Source: Candolleomyces eurysporus
Lineage: Eukaryota > Basidiomycota > Agaricomycetes > Agaricales > Psathyrellaceae
Reading direction: 5' to 3'
Length of the DNA stretch: 64,000 nt
NCBI GenBank assembly: GCA_027579435.1
Contig: JANBPK010000826.1
Coordinates: 23,623-87,622, forward strand
Positions 24,374-36,393 of the stretch are shown one piece after another. Position numbers and translations under genes: made by a program. The notes below the pieces were generated by a model, which was not told the origin of the DNA, ran no database searches, and saw nothing but the letters and a program-made list of their open reading frames with translations. Within the stretch, counting starts at the first letter, position 1. Each line of letters starts with the position of its first letter.

Positions 24374-25735
24374 ATGGGGAACACGCATTCGGCACGTACA
24401 ACAAGCGCGATAGACTCTTTTGTGCTGGAACTGGGGCCTGATGTCGTCCATGAGAAGAGGTGAGCCCTTTGTGTTGTGTACCAGTTGCTTACGGGGGTGC
24501 TGATATTGTTCATACTTGTGAATAGCATCAGCAATCGACATTTCCTGAAGACGGTCAAAGGCAAACATGGAAATGGCCACCTAGTCATCAACATATCCAC
24601 CAAGCCAGATCCTGGACTCTTGTTGAGAAGCTACACCCGGACGTTGAAGTGTAAGTGGCATTCTTGAAGGGTGGCTCTCTCTGGCTGATATGTGACCCCC
24701 AGTCGAGAAAGACGTGCTGATAGACATATCCAAAGTGTATAATTACCAGGGCTTTGTGGTAACAGAAACGGCTGGGTACATCATACAGCAGTGGATCGGG
24801 AGGAACCTGTACGACTGAATTAGGTACGTGAGCCTCAACAACCTCCTACGCGACGTCGGCCTGACTCTTTGAAAGCACGCGACCTTTCCTTAGCACCATC
24901 GAGAAGAAGTGGATTCCTTTTCAGCTACCAAATGCCGGGAGCCGTAACATCCTGCACGACGACATCAAGTCCGAGAACATTCATTACGCCGCCTTCATGC
25001 CCACATGCCTGCCCCTTGGTGACCCCTCCGATTTCTCCTACCGTGACACCTCTCGACAAAGAACATGCAATGGCTTCAGAACGCTTCTCTACCCAGTACA
25101 GCAATCTTGAAATCAGCACATAAAAGTCCAAACTGGCTCAAGAAGAGACGTTAGACAAGCGAGACGGGAGGTCACAGAGTCCATGGACTGCTTCAGTGCA
25201 GGATGCGTCATTGCCAAATTCTCCCTCAAAGTAGCACCTCTTTTCACCGTGAGCCGACTTTACGAGTACGGAGAGAGGGAGTTCAATGCCAATCTGCAAT
25301 AGCAGACGTATCCACTCGAGTGAGTGATCGCGTATTTGAGGCGGCTTGCGGCGGCTTCTGACCTCTTTGGCAGTAGGGTTTCATCAAGCAAACGATTCAC
25401 CTTGAGCCTACTTTAGACACCCTACTGCACACCTTGTTCACACCCCTGAGGCAACGCATTCCCCAAAGCATATTACTTCTTGCACGACTGCGCTTCATCT
25501 ATCGACGAGACTGTGCCGGGGCCGTCATACGCCAACGCACCAGTACCCACCACTCCATCTGGTTCATCGGTATCTGTGAAAACAGCACGTCTGAGCGTCA
25601 CTGACCATCTGCTGCAACAGACTCTGAAAGCCGGCACAACAACTTGGACCACAGGTCGGAAAGGTTGTGGGAAGACTACAAAAGCGAGCCATACCTTGCA
25701 CCCAAGGCGGACAAAACGGCGATCGAAGTGAATGT
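24374..25735 (+). pseudogene. VPS15: decayed VPS15 kinase-like gene, copy 1
   Basis: Vps15 is the pseudokinase-like regulatory subunit of the Vps34 PI3-kinase. The start ATG at 24374 opens MGNTHSARTTS, retaining the N-myristoylation glycine. Scattered frames then give FLKTVKGKHGNGHLVI, PDPGLLLRSYTR, VYNYQGFV-TETAGYIIQQW, the HGDIKSEN-like catalytic loop region and TAPERF-like text, all in the order of the Vps15 kinase domain, continuing to YLAPKADKTAIEVNVE near 25700. Many stops and frameshifts are present (for example TGA and TAG around 24818-24823). The WD40 half is absent. Confidence 0.78.
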
Positions 25736-26526
25736 GGAATGTGTCTCACCGGTCAGCGTGCAGTATAAGCGGAGCTGTATTTCGCCTTTGCTCTCGCACC
25801 TCGTTTGTTAGCTAGATCATATTCAGGACGTGATTCCTCTCAAAGTGCATATCCCTAATTGCGACTCTCTTATCTTGTCGCTGACCATAAGGGATCGTAA
25901 GTTCAGATTCGCAGACGGTGTCAATGTTTGTATAAACGTATCTAGGAATCAATGTAATTAACGAAACCTTTTCACATCTCAACCACACCTCCATCCTGGT
26001 TGTGATTTGCGGAGCACAGACTGGAGCCCATATGGCGTGTAGTGCTCAAGTTTTGGGGGCTCGTTGGGATAACGACCAAGCTGGATGTCCTTTCTCGGAT
26101 GTTCCTGTGCCCGTGTGGAGTTCTCGACCTGACGCTGAGAGGACTCAGCTTTAATCGTGCATGCCCGGTCACGCTGGAAATGGTCGCTGACGACCTTGTA
26201 ATATGAGGAAGAGTTCGAAGTTGACCTGGGATACACAGTAAAGAAATCTGGACAATGGACTCGCGAACTGAATGAAATCACCCGTTGAGACTTTCATTGT
26301 CCTGTTACAATTAAAAATCCATCTACATCTACAGTACAATAACATGCAAAAGTCAACTAAAATAGATAGATCATGATTAATGGAACGGTACCAGAAATTC
26401 AGAGTGTCTGATGACGGGATAGACGGAAGAACATCGTTGGGGTCCGACAAATCTTCTACCAAAGCAATGAAACAATATACGCGCAACTTACAAAAGTATG
26501 TCCCCCCTGCACCCGTGTTGGTACAA
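25736..26526. other. VPS15 remnant tail and 3' flank of NLR gene 2
   Basis: Bases up to about 26240 match 31755-31860 in the second composite segment; 26280-26520 is the conserved NLR 3' flank also seen at 31900-32150 and 36410-36640. No intact gene is seen. Confidence 0.5.
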
Positions 26527-29118
26527 TTATGTCGCGCACTCCATAGATGAAGCTAATAATAGATCTGCTTCTTCCTTCAATGTTGCAATCTTGGCAAGAT
26601 CTCCCTCTTGTCCCGTAGCATCGAAGCGCGTCCGGAGAAGAGAGATCAAACTGTTGAGGGTATTGGCTCGATCCCGGTGCCCAACAGGATAATGAAACGC
26701 GAGGAGTTCCTCACAATGGGCTATTGCCTCTTGGAGGTGGGAGAGTGCGCGGGTTTCTTTGTACATGGCTCGGAGCGATTTGACAAGGTCGCAAAGCGAA
26801 TATGAACGATACGGGTGAGGCGATGGTCGAAATTCCAGTGCTGCACGATGCAGAGCAATGGCATCTTCAAGGTCAGCCAGAGCTCCCATGCACAGATGAC
26901 GATGCATGAGTGCAGTGCCAAGGCTGTGGAGCGAGTCCGAGCGAAGCGGATGAGGGTACGGTCGAAGTTTGATTGCTTCATGAAGCAAGGAAATAGCCTC
27001 TTCAAGATCGGCCTTGGTTTTTGTGAGCCTATGGCGATCCACGAGTGCAATGCCAAGAGAGGTGAGTGAAGACGAGCGATCCTGATGAGGCGATGAATGA
27101 AGTTCGAGTGCTTCACGAAGCAGGGAAATGCTCTCCTCAAGGTCAGCTGTGAATCCTGTGCACCCATAACGATCCAGGAGTACACGGCCAAGATTGTTGA
27201 GTGAGTCTGAGCGAAATGGATGAAACGACGGTCGAAGATTGAGTGCTTCACGATACACTGAAACAGCCTCCTCAAGGTCAGCCATGGTTCCTTTGAGCCA
27301 ATAGCGATCTAAGAGTGCACTACCGAGATTGGCGAGTGAATTTGAGCGGTCCGGGTCAGGCGATGGTCGAAGTTGGAGTGCTTCACGATGCAGGGAAATG
27401 GCTTCGTCCATGTCCGTGAGAGACCCGATCTGACTGGCACGGTCACGATATACAGCGGCCAGGATCATGATCCACTTGGGGGTCCCAGGTAGGAGCGCAA
27501 GTGCCTCGCGACAGAGGTGGACAGCAGAACTGTACTCCGATGGCTTGAAGCAGCCCAGCCCGCCGTCTGAATGATTTTGTAAATATCTTCCAACATAGTC
27601 CACAACGGGAGGAATCTGTTTGCCAGAGCGAACAAACAACTCTGGGTCTTGTCGCAGATACTGGAGTTCACACTCAAGGAAACGAAGGTAGAGGCGGACA
27701 TGATGGGACGGGTGCGCAAAGAAATTGCCCGATCGACTTTGGGTAGTCAGGAAGTCGCGGAGGGAGGTGTGGCAGAGTGTGACAGGTATGTCGTCTGTTC
27801 CCGGAACTTGAATGATTGCCTGCAAGTTCACGAGGACATTGACGACCTCGTATATATGGATTCCAAGGAGCTCTGCGATTGCTGATGTCGAAAGTGGTGC
27901 CGAAAGCAGTGCGATGGTTGATATGATATTGGAGAAGTGGGGGAGGTGCTGAGAGCGGGCCAATGTTTGTGCGTAAAGCCCATCGAGGCCGGGATTCATC
28001 TCAAGGGCCAAGGGAAGGCGATCCATTGGTGTTCGTGGGTCGCTTGCTTCGGTGTTCATTGCCATAATAAATTTAAACACGGCTGAGGCGAAAATGAAGG
28101 ATCCTCCAATATGTTTGACAAGTTTGCGCCGGTCGCTCTGGGTAGGCCACTCTCCGTACTGCCGAACGTAGGCTCGGATGACCGAGTTTCGCCTACATCC
28201 ATCCCCGAAAAGGATGTGCAGGAAGGTGGCGATGTCATCGTCTGAACAATGGTCTACAAGGTTGTCCAACCTGACTGCTGGAACATCCAGGCGAGATTGG
28301 ATGTGCTCTTCGACCCGGCTCGTGATAAAAACGCGGAGGGGAATAAGGGGGTTGTCGTTGAAAAACACCAGCATTCCGTCGATGAGCTCCTGAACTTCAT
28401 CCTTATCATCGCACTCGTCCAACCCATCCAGCACCATGAGGAATGGGCCTTGTGCCAACGCCCCGACTCTTTCCTTCCTCCGAACGAGGGCTCTGAATGG
28501 TTCATAGACTAAGCACTGCATCCGGTCTTGTAGAGAAATGGCTTCCCCGGGGGGAGACAGCAATGCCGGATCGCGTTGTACAGCTTCGCGTATGAAGGGT
28601 TCTGTCTGCGGGATAGTTGCTGCCATCTGGCTTGCTAGAGTCGTCGGAAGCCTCCCAATCTTGCTCCTATCGCCTGCATTTCGGAAGAAAAAGAAGCTTA
28701 TGATTGGCCTATCCTCCCGCTTGGACGTCTCACAGACCTCCTGAGATATGGAAGACTTTCCAGACCCGACATATCCATGCATCCAGCGCACATGAGGTTC
28801 CGACACAGTTGTGATATCGCTCCTTGCCCAATTGTTAACGTTCTCGACCACCTGTAGCCTTGTTCCAGGAAAGCAAGCAGAGTCGGGAGGTGATCGTTTT
28901 CGATTGCGAGTATGGGATGCATCGGTGATGGGCTGAAGAATGTCGAATAAGCCTCAAGGTAAATGGTTAGTCTTTGTTACACAAAAGACATTGATAGATC
29001 CACACTTACTCCTGTGCTCAGCGTTAATAAGCGAACTGTGCTGGTGGAAGGCTCCCTCGACGTGGTAGTTGACCATCTGTCCTATCTGGGCATTTTTGGA
29101 TTCTGGAAAGATGTCCAT
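26527..29118 (-). CDS. NLR-like NACHT-TPR protein 2
   Basis: Apparently intact. Exon 1 (29010-29118) encodes MDIFPESKNAQIGQMVNYHV, joined by a phase-1 intron to exon 2 (26527-28952), total 844 aa. The linker DILQPITDASHTRNRKR is followed by NACHT with Walker A GYVGSGKSSISQ and Walker B FLMVLDGLDECDDK, the RVFITSRVEEHI strand, and a winged-helix-like region (LSTSAIAELLGIHIYEVVNV). Seven TPR-type units follow (for example GTMADLEEAVSVYREALNLR), then a conserved cap (RALSHLQEAIAHCEELLAF). Expected to be a cytoplasmic receptor that oligomerises on nucleotide exchange; the ligand is unknown. It lies between two decayed VPS15 segments. Confidence 0.88.
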
Positions 29119-29809
29119 TGGCACCTGCACGAAGAACAGTCAGGTATGTAGTCAGATCAAGAGGGATGAATATGGACAGCACAATCCATACTGATGCTTA
29201 CCGATACTACTTGATGGTACGAGCGCGGTTGGATGCTTTCGGTCTCAGGTATGTCTCTGGGATGTTGGGGAAAGGATGTGTAGAGTCAATAGGTGCTAGG
29301 CAGTCGCAGTGATGGGATGATGGGGGAAGAGAGCGAATCCCTACAGCATGCTGGCGTCATGCTACTGCTGTTGACCTCTGTTTCCCACATACGGTTAAAT
29401 CCATCTAGTATGATGACCGACACTGCTTGCTTCGCTCCGTAATCTAACTGTCCGTAAATCCAAGGGTCCACCAGGCGCACCGTGTTTCACTCCACCCAGG
29501 ACCAAGGGGCTCTATAGGCAACTGGCAAGCAAACAAGGCGCAAGGAGGTTGGGACAAAGCGAGTTAATTAAGATTGATCTCCATTTTGGCGAGCGGCGGG
29601 ATGAGGAACTGGTATTCACTGTAGTGCATTTGGGGTACGTGATGTTACTGTCGTCATGTTTCGAGGGTAAAATGGGAGAGAGAAGGCCCCCGACTCTGAT
29701 CCTGCAAAAATGTATCTCGGACCTCCTTGCAAATTCGATAAATTGATCGACATACCTCAGAGTCTGTTTCGAGAGTGCAAGGATGTGGTGCGCCCCATTT
29801 TGTCATCGT
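29119..29809. other. 5' flank of NLR gene 2
   Basis: Diverged duplicate of 23071-23800, including the 5' UTR intron. No gene is seen. Confidence 0.5.
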
Positions 29810-30240
29810 CGCTGTTCGCTCCTGACCTCGACATGAATCTTCTCTTTTTATTGGCTCGGGCTTATGATTAGCGAGTCTAATTTTGCATACGCATGATCGT
29901 TGGTAAAGAGTGTCGTGTCTGAAGCATCCCATCCCCACCTCTATCAGGTGGCAAGAATCAGGCATCCACAACCGAACTCAAAGATGTGCTAACTGATTTC
30001 CTACCTCAAATGGGCATGGCAAATGCGGAGTACAAGGACACTTGTCTAATCACTTGCGGGACGGTCTTACCTTTCTATTTGCACAAGCGTTCCCAATCTA
30101 CCTTTCATGGTGCCAACACCTCCGCTCACCTGAGTTTTCCTTCATTAATCTCCCTCAGTTCTCTTTCTGCGCCGCTTACCCACACTCTGACGCGGACAGA
30201 GATCGCTTATCCGACGTCTGGACCAACAGCAGAGCAGGTT
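29810..30240 (+). pseudogene. fragment 2 of the PPxY membrane protein gene
   Basis: Bases 30080-30237 match 41515-41675 of the intact gene (SAPLTHTLTRTEIAYP block). The upstream part resembles its first-exon region. It has the same junctions as fragment 1. A short open frame continues past the homology but into unrelated sequence. Confidence 0.7.
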
Positions 30241-30438
30241 AAATTAGGCCGAGACTTGGACTTGTCCGGTCCCGCGCCGTCTCCGTCGTCTCCCCTTGCC
30301 TGCAAACTTTCACCATCCCCTTCGTCGTTCATGTTCCTTGGCTCGTAAACATTGGAAAGTCAACCACTGGAGCTATAGGACACATCCCAATGCACCCTTC
30401 CCCTGAGCTATATGACCATCGAGGGGTAGCAACCGCAC

Positions 30439-31755
30439 CAATATCATGCATTCGGGCTCTACTTTCACGCGTACGACAAGCGCAATAGAATCTTTCGTGA
30501 TAGAACTGGGACCCGATGTTGTCTATGAGAAGGGTTGAGTCTTTTATGATGTGTACCAGGTGCTCACGAGTGCTGATATCCCTCTTACTGGTGCAGCATC
30601 GGTAATTCACGTTTACTGAAGATGCTTAAATGCAAACATAGAAACGACCACTGGGTCATCAAGATGTTCATTCAGCTAGACCCTGGAATCTCGTTGAGAA
30701 ACTACACTCGGAGGTCAAAGCGTAAGTGGCACTTTAAAAAGTGGCTGTCTCTGGTTGATGTGTGACCTGCACAGTCGACAAAGGAGCACTGATAGACGTA
30801 CCCAATTTGTATGATTACCAAGGCTTCGTGAAAACAGAGAAAGCTGGGTACATTATACAGCAGTGGATTGCAAGTAACCTGTGCGACCAATTCATGTGCG
30901 TGAGCTCCAGCAACCTCCTCCGCGATGTTGGCCTGACTCTTGGTAAGCATGCGACCTTTCCTAAGCACCATCGAGAAAAGGTGGATTACTTTTCAGCTAC
31001 TGAATGCCCCCGCGACGCTCGGAACCGTAGCATCTGCCACGGTGATATCAAGTCCCGAGAACATTATTGTTGCATCGTCTTTGTTACCGAATTTGCATTT
31101 TACAAGCCTGCCTACCTGTCCCTCGATGACCCCTCCGATTTCTCCTTATACTTTGGCACTTCCAGACGAAGAACGTACTGTGCTACCTTACCCGCAGAAC
31201 GCTTTGATACACAGGATATAAACCCTGAATTCAACGCAAAGAAGTCCAAGTTAGCGCAAGAATAGACGTTATGCAAGCGAGACAGGAAGCCACAGAGTCT
31301 ATGAACTGCTTTCGTGCAGCATGTGTCATTGCCAAACTCTCCCTCGAAGGAGCACCTCTTTCCACCCTCAGCCAACTTTAGTATGAGTACGGAGAAAGGG
31401 ATTTTAAGGCCGATCCTCAATAGAGGACGTATCCATCCGGGTGAGTGATTGCGTATTTGAGGAGTCTTGTGGCAGCTTCTAAGCTCTTTGGCAGTAGAAG
31501 ATCATCAAATAAATGATTCACCTTGAGCCCACTAACCACCTCACTCTCGACACCCTAACGTACACTTCCCGAGGCAATGTATTCCCCAAAGCACCTTACT
31601 ACTTCTTGCACAACTACATTTCCACTCTCAACGGCACTGCGCCGTCGTCATATATCAACACACCAGCACCCGGCACTCCATATGGCTCATCAGTACCTCT
31701 GAAAGCCAGCCCAACGACTTGGACCACAGGTTGGAAAAGTTATGTGAAGACTGCG
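30439..31755 (+). pseudogene. VPS15: decayed VPS15 kinase-like gene, copy 2
   Basis: Parallel to copy 1. Readable blocks in order: IDVPNLYDYQGFVKTEKAGY, RPFLSTIEKRWITFQLLNA, RNRSICHGDIKS (catalytic-loop region), YKPAYLSLDDPSDFSLYFGT, AERFDTQDINPEFNAKKSKL, then LDTLTYTSRGNVFPKAPYYF. Frames shift between blocks, and the start region has lost the clean ATG context of copy 1. It shares breakpoints with copy 1, so the two arose by duplication of one composite segment. Confidence 0.78.
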
Positions 31756-32151
31756 AAAATGTCAAGCCATAATCGTGCGCAACCGGTTACGCTGTACATG
31801 ATCACTGATGTGTTTGTGATATGAAGAATAGTTCGAAGTTGACCGGGGATACACAGTGAAAGGAATCTGGAGGATAGAGTCGTGAACTGAATGAAATTAC
31901 TGGTTGAGATTTTCATTGTCCTGTTACAATCAAAAATCCATCTACATCTACGGTTCAATGACGACATGCAAACGTCAACTAAAACAGATATCATGATAAA
32001 TGGGAACGGTACCAGACATTCATAGAGCCTAATGACGGGATAGACAGACGGTCATCGCTGGCGTCCGACAAATTTTCTACAAAAGAAATAAATTAATGTA
32101 CGTGCAATCACGACAACCTGTCCCCCCTGCAACCAACCCATGTTGGTACAA
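31756..32151. other. 3' flank of NLR gene 3
   Basis: Conserved NLR 3' flank, including the CATCTACATCTAC run near 31940 shared with 26325. No gene is seen. Confidence 0.5.
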
Positions 32152-35100
32152 TCATGTCGCGCGCTCCATAGATGAAGCTGATAATCGACCCGCTTCTTCT
32201 TTCAATGTCACCACCTTGGCAAGATCTTCCTCTTGTCCCGTAGCATCGAAGCGCAACCGGAGGAGAGATATCAACTCGTCGAGGTAATTGGGTCGATTCT
32301 GGTGCCCAACAGGATAATGAAATGCGAGGAGTTTTTCGCAGTGACTTATCGCCTCTTGGAGGTGGGAGAGTGCGTGGGTTTCTTCGTACATGACTCGGAG
32401 GGATATTATAAGGTTCAGGAGTGGATCTAAGCGATCTGGATGAGATGATGGTCGAAGTTCGAGCACTTTGTGAAAAAGGGAAATGGCCTCTTCAAGGTCA
32501 GCCATATTTCTCGCACATCGATGGCGATTGAGGAGTGCACGGCCGAGATTGTCGAGTGAATCCAAGTGATTTGGATGAGGCAATGCTCGAAGTTCGAGTG
32601 CTTCACGAAGAAGAATAATGGCCTCTTCAAGATCAGCCAGAGTTCCTGTGCACTCATAATGATCCACGAGTGCATTTCCAAGATTGTTGAGTGAGTGTGA
32701 GTGATCCGGATGAGGCGATGGTCGAAGTTCGAGTGCTTCACGATGGAGGGCAATGGCTTCTTCCAAGTCGGCCATATTTCTCGCACACCGATAGCGATGC
32801 CGAAGCGCACGGCCGAGATTGTCCAGTGAATATGAGCAATCCGGGTGAGACGATGGTCGAAGTTTGAGTGTTTCACGATGCAGAGCAATGGCCTCTTCAA
32901 GGTCAGTCAGGTTTCCTGTGCACCGATGACGATTCACAAGTGCATCGCCGAGAGAGTCAAGTACGTATGGGCGATTCGGATGAGGCGATGGTAAAAGTTC
33001 AAGTGTTTCACGATATAGAGCGATGGCCTCTTCAAGGTCAGCCAGGGTTCCTGTGCTTCGATGACGATCCACAAGTGCATCACCAAGAAAGCCGAGTGAG
33101 TATGGGCGATTTGGATGAGGGAATGGTCGAAGTTTGATTGCTTCACGAAGCAAGGAAATGGCCTCCTCAAGGTCAGCCATGCTTCCCGTGAGCCTATGAC
33201 GTTCCACAAGGCCACTGCCGAGATTGTTGAGTGAAAACGAGCGATCCGGATGAAACGATGGTCGATGTCCAAGTACTTCACGAAGGAGGGAAATACCCTC
33301 CTCAAGGTCAGCCGGGGATCCTGTGCGCTTATGGCGGTCCAGGAGTACATGGCCAAGATTGTTGAGTGAGTCTGAGCGAAGTGGATGAAGCGAAGGTCGA
33401 AGTTCGAGTACTTCACGATGGACGGAAACGGCCTCCTCAAGGTCAGCCATGGTCCCTGTGAGCCAATGGCGTTCCAAGAGTGAAACACCGAGATTGTTGA
33501 GTGAAAGTGAGCGGTCCGGATGAGGCGGTGGTCGAAGTTTGAGTGCTTCACGATATAGGGAAATGGCTTCGTCCATGTCCGTGAGAGACCCGATCTGACT
33601 GGCACGGTCACGATGTATAGCGGCCAGGCCCATAATTGGCCGGGGTTTCCCAGGTTGGAGCGCAAGTGCCTCGCGACAGAGGTGGAGAGCGGAACTGTAG
33701 TCCGATGGCTTGAAGCAGCCCCGCCCGCCGTTCAGATGAATGTGCAAATATCTGTATGCATAGTTCGCAACGGCAGGAATCTGTTTGCTGGAGCGAACAA
33801 ACAACTCTGGGTCTTGTCGCAGATCCTTGATTCTACGCTCAAGGGAACGAAGGTAGAGGCGGACATGATGGGACGGGTGCGCAAAGAAACTGCCCGATCG
33901 ACTTTGGGTAGTCAAGAAGTCACGGAGGGAGGTGTGGCAGAGTGTGACAGGTATGTCGTCTGTTCCTGGAACTTGAATGATTGCCTGCAAGTTCACGAGG
34001 ACACTAACAACCTCATATAGATGGATTCCGAGGAGCTCTGCGATCCCCGATGTCGAAAGTGGTGCCGAAAGCAGTGCGATGGTTGATATCACATCGGAGA
34101 AGTGGGGGAGATGCTGAGAGCGGGCCAATGTTTGTGCGTAAAGTCCATCGAGGCCGGGATTCATCTCGAGGGCCAAGGGAAGGCGATCCATTGGTGTTCG
34201 TGGGTCGTTTGCTTCGGTGTTCATTGCCATAATGAATTTAAACACGGCCGAGGCGAAAATGAATGATCCCCCGACACGTTGAACAAGTTTGCGTCGGTCG
34301 CTCTCGGTAGGCCACTCTCCATGTTGCCGAACGTAGGCTCGGATGACTGAGTTCCGCCGACATCCATCCTCGAAAAGGATTTGCAGGAAGGTGGTGATAT
34401 CGTCATCAGAGCAATGGTCCACGAGGTTGTCTAACCTGACCGCTGGAACGTTCAGGCGGGATTGGATGTGCTCTTCGACCCGGCTGGTGATAAAAACGCG
34501 GAGGGGAATAAGGGGGNTTGTCGTTGAAGAACACCAGCATTCCGTCGATGAGCTCCTGAACTTCGTCTTTGTCATCACACTCGTCCAACCCATCCAGCAC
34601 CATCAGGAATGGGCCTTGCGTCAACGCCCTGACCCTTTTCTTCCTCCGAACGAGGGCTTTGAATGGTTCATATACCAAGGACTGCATCCGGTCTTGTAGA
34701 GAAACGGCTTCTCCCGGTGGTGACAGCACTGCCGGGTTGCGTCGTACAGCTTCACGAATGAAGGGTTCTGTCTGGGGGATAGCCGCTGCCATCTGGCTTG
34801 CTAAAGTCGTCGAAAGCCTCCCAATCTTGCTCCTATCGCCCGCGTTTCGGAAGAAAAAGAAGCTTATGACCGGCCTATCCTCCCGCTTGGACGTCTCACA
34901 GACCTCTTGAGATATGGAAGATTTTCCAGACCCGACGTATCCATGCATCCATCGCACATGAGGTTCCGACACAGTCGTGACATCGCTCCTCGCCCACTTG
35001 TTAACGTTCTTGACCACCTGTAACCTTGTTCCAGGAAAGCAAGCAGAGTCGGGCGGTGATCGTTTTCGATTGCGGGTATGGGATGCATCGGTGATGGGCT

Positions 35101-35278
35101 GAAGAATGTCGAATAAGGCTAAAGGTAAATAGTTAACGTTTTCCAGACGATCGGTGAAGAAATATAGGGACTTACTCCTCTGCTCGGCGCTCATAGGTGA
35201 ACCATGGAAGCCTCCCTCGATGTGGTAGTTGACCATATGTCCTATGTGCACATTTTGGGATCCTGGTAAGACATTCAT
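32152..35278 (-). CDS. NLR-like NACHT-TPR protein 3 (longest TPR array)
   Basis: Exon 1 (35176-35278) encodes MNVLPGSQNVHIGHMVNYHI with two codons fewer than its paralogues; exon 2 is 32152-35118. An N at 34517 is an extra base relative to the paralogues and splits the frame. Dropping it gives 1022 aa (3069 nt). Walker A GYVGSGKSSISQ and Walker B FLMVLDGLDECDDK are intact. The TPR region has eleven 45-residue units, four more than protein 2, many differing by only a few residues (HREALELRPSPHPDHSHSLN and similar), as expected from recent unequal exchange. Units are spaced 135 bp, for example GATGGTCGAAG at 32717 and 32852. Confidence 0.85.
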
Positions 35279-36393
35279 GGCGCCTAAAAGAACGCCCAGC
35301 TATGTAATCACGTCAAGAGAGACGACTGCGGACAGCACAAGTAGCAATACTTACCGATACTCGTTGATTGTAGGAGCGCAGTTGGGTACTTGCAGCCTTA
35401 GGTGCGTCCCTGGGATATTGGAGAAAGGATGTGTAGAGTGTCTCGAAGGTCAGTAGGGGCTAGGCAGGCGCAGCGAAGGGATGATGGAGGAAGGGAGGCA
35501 AGCTACCCGAACCCCTTCACGATGCCGCCCTGTCAAATTGCTGTTGAGCTCTGTTTATCACAGAGGGTTTGTTTCGGTTACTGTAGGTCAATGGCCCAAG
35601 CTCTCTGCTCCCCGTCTGTGAATTTCTCCCAAAATTAACTCTTGTTTTTGACATTTCGCGAGAAGTCACCATGCGGCAAGGACACAGCCCCTGTGCGACC
35701 CTGTCTATTATACTTTGGCGCCGAACCACCGGCTCAGGTCGCCTTCACCCTGATCGCCATCTCACATTTCCTCTCTCCATCCGGACCGTCATCTGAGCTC
35801 CTGCAAGTCGAAAAGCTGGTCGACCAAAAGGGAGTAAGAACGAGACACAAGGATCTGCAGTACCTATCGGGCCAAAACCATGTCCAGGTCGGCCTCCTGG
35901 AACTGGTAAATGCCAAAGGAATGCTTCCCAGGCCGAAGGAGCTGAAGCGCTTCTAGCCAAACGGCCTCATGGACGACCTCTTAAGGATGTCGTAAGCGGC
36001 TCGTTGGGTTTTAAAATTGTTTTGTAAGTGGACACCCATTCTCGTTAGCAACCCTAACACGTACAGGTAACAGATTGTCTCTGGTACTCGACACACGCTG
36101 GACCGATGATCCCATCTGACCCAGCGGCTGCAGCTCTGATTCGACCCACTACTGGTACAATTGCCATTTCCCCCGCCAGCTCTCAACCTCGGCTCTTATC
36201 TACTCTTTGTGGTGCTCGTTGTGACGAATTCAATGTCCATAAACTCTCCTCCATTCTTTCGTTGGGCTTATGGCACTGGTCTGAGAGGTCAAGAGACCCC
36301 AGGAGGGAAAGGGACGTTCAAAGTTAACTGAAGATGCACCGTATGTTAGTGGACGCTTACCAAAAGGATTTGGACGACAGACTCGCGAGTTGA
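35279..36393. other. gap between NLR genes 3 and 4
   Basis: The first 360 bp are the usual NLR 5' flank. Bases 35642-35956 contain a 104-codon plus-strand frame (reading PAQVAFTLIAISHFLSPSG) that I do not recognise and that has no supporting context. Bases 36060-36330 read as coding-like but broken. The left end, 36394 onward, is the 3' flank of NLR gene 4. Confidence 0.4.

Noticed and set aside
32430..33600. Regular ~135 bp direct repeats suggesting a CRISPR-like or satellite array
   Set aside because: They are in-frame TPR codons (45 residues each), and the host is a fungus.
35642..35956. 104-codon ORF between NLR 3 and NLR 4
   Set aside because: No recognised motif, no intron structure and no duplicate; not enough to call a gene.
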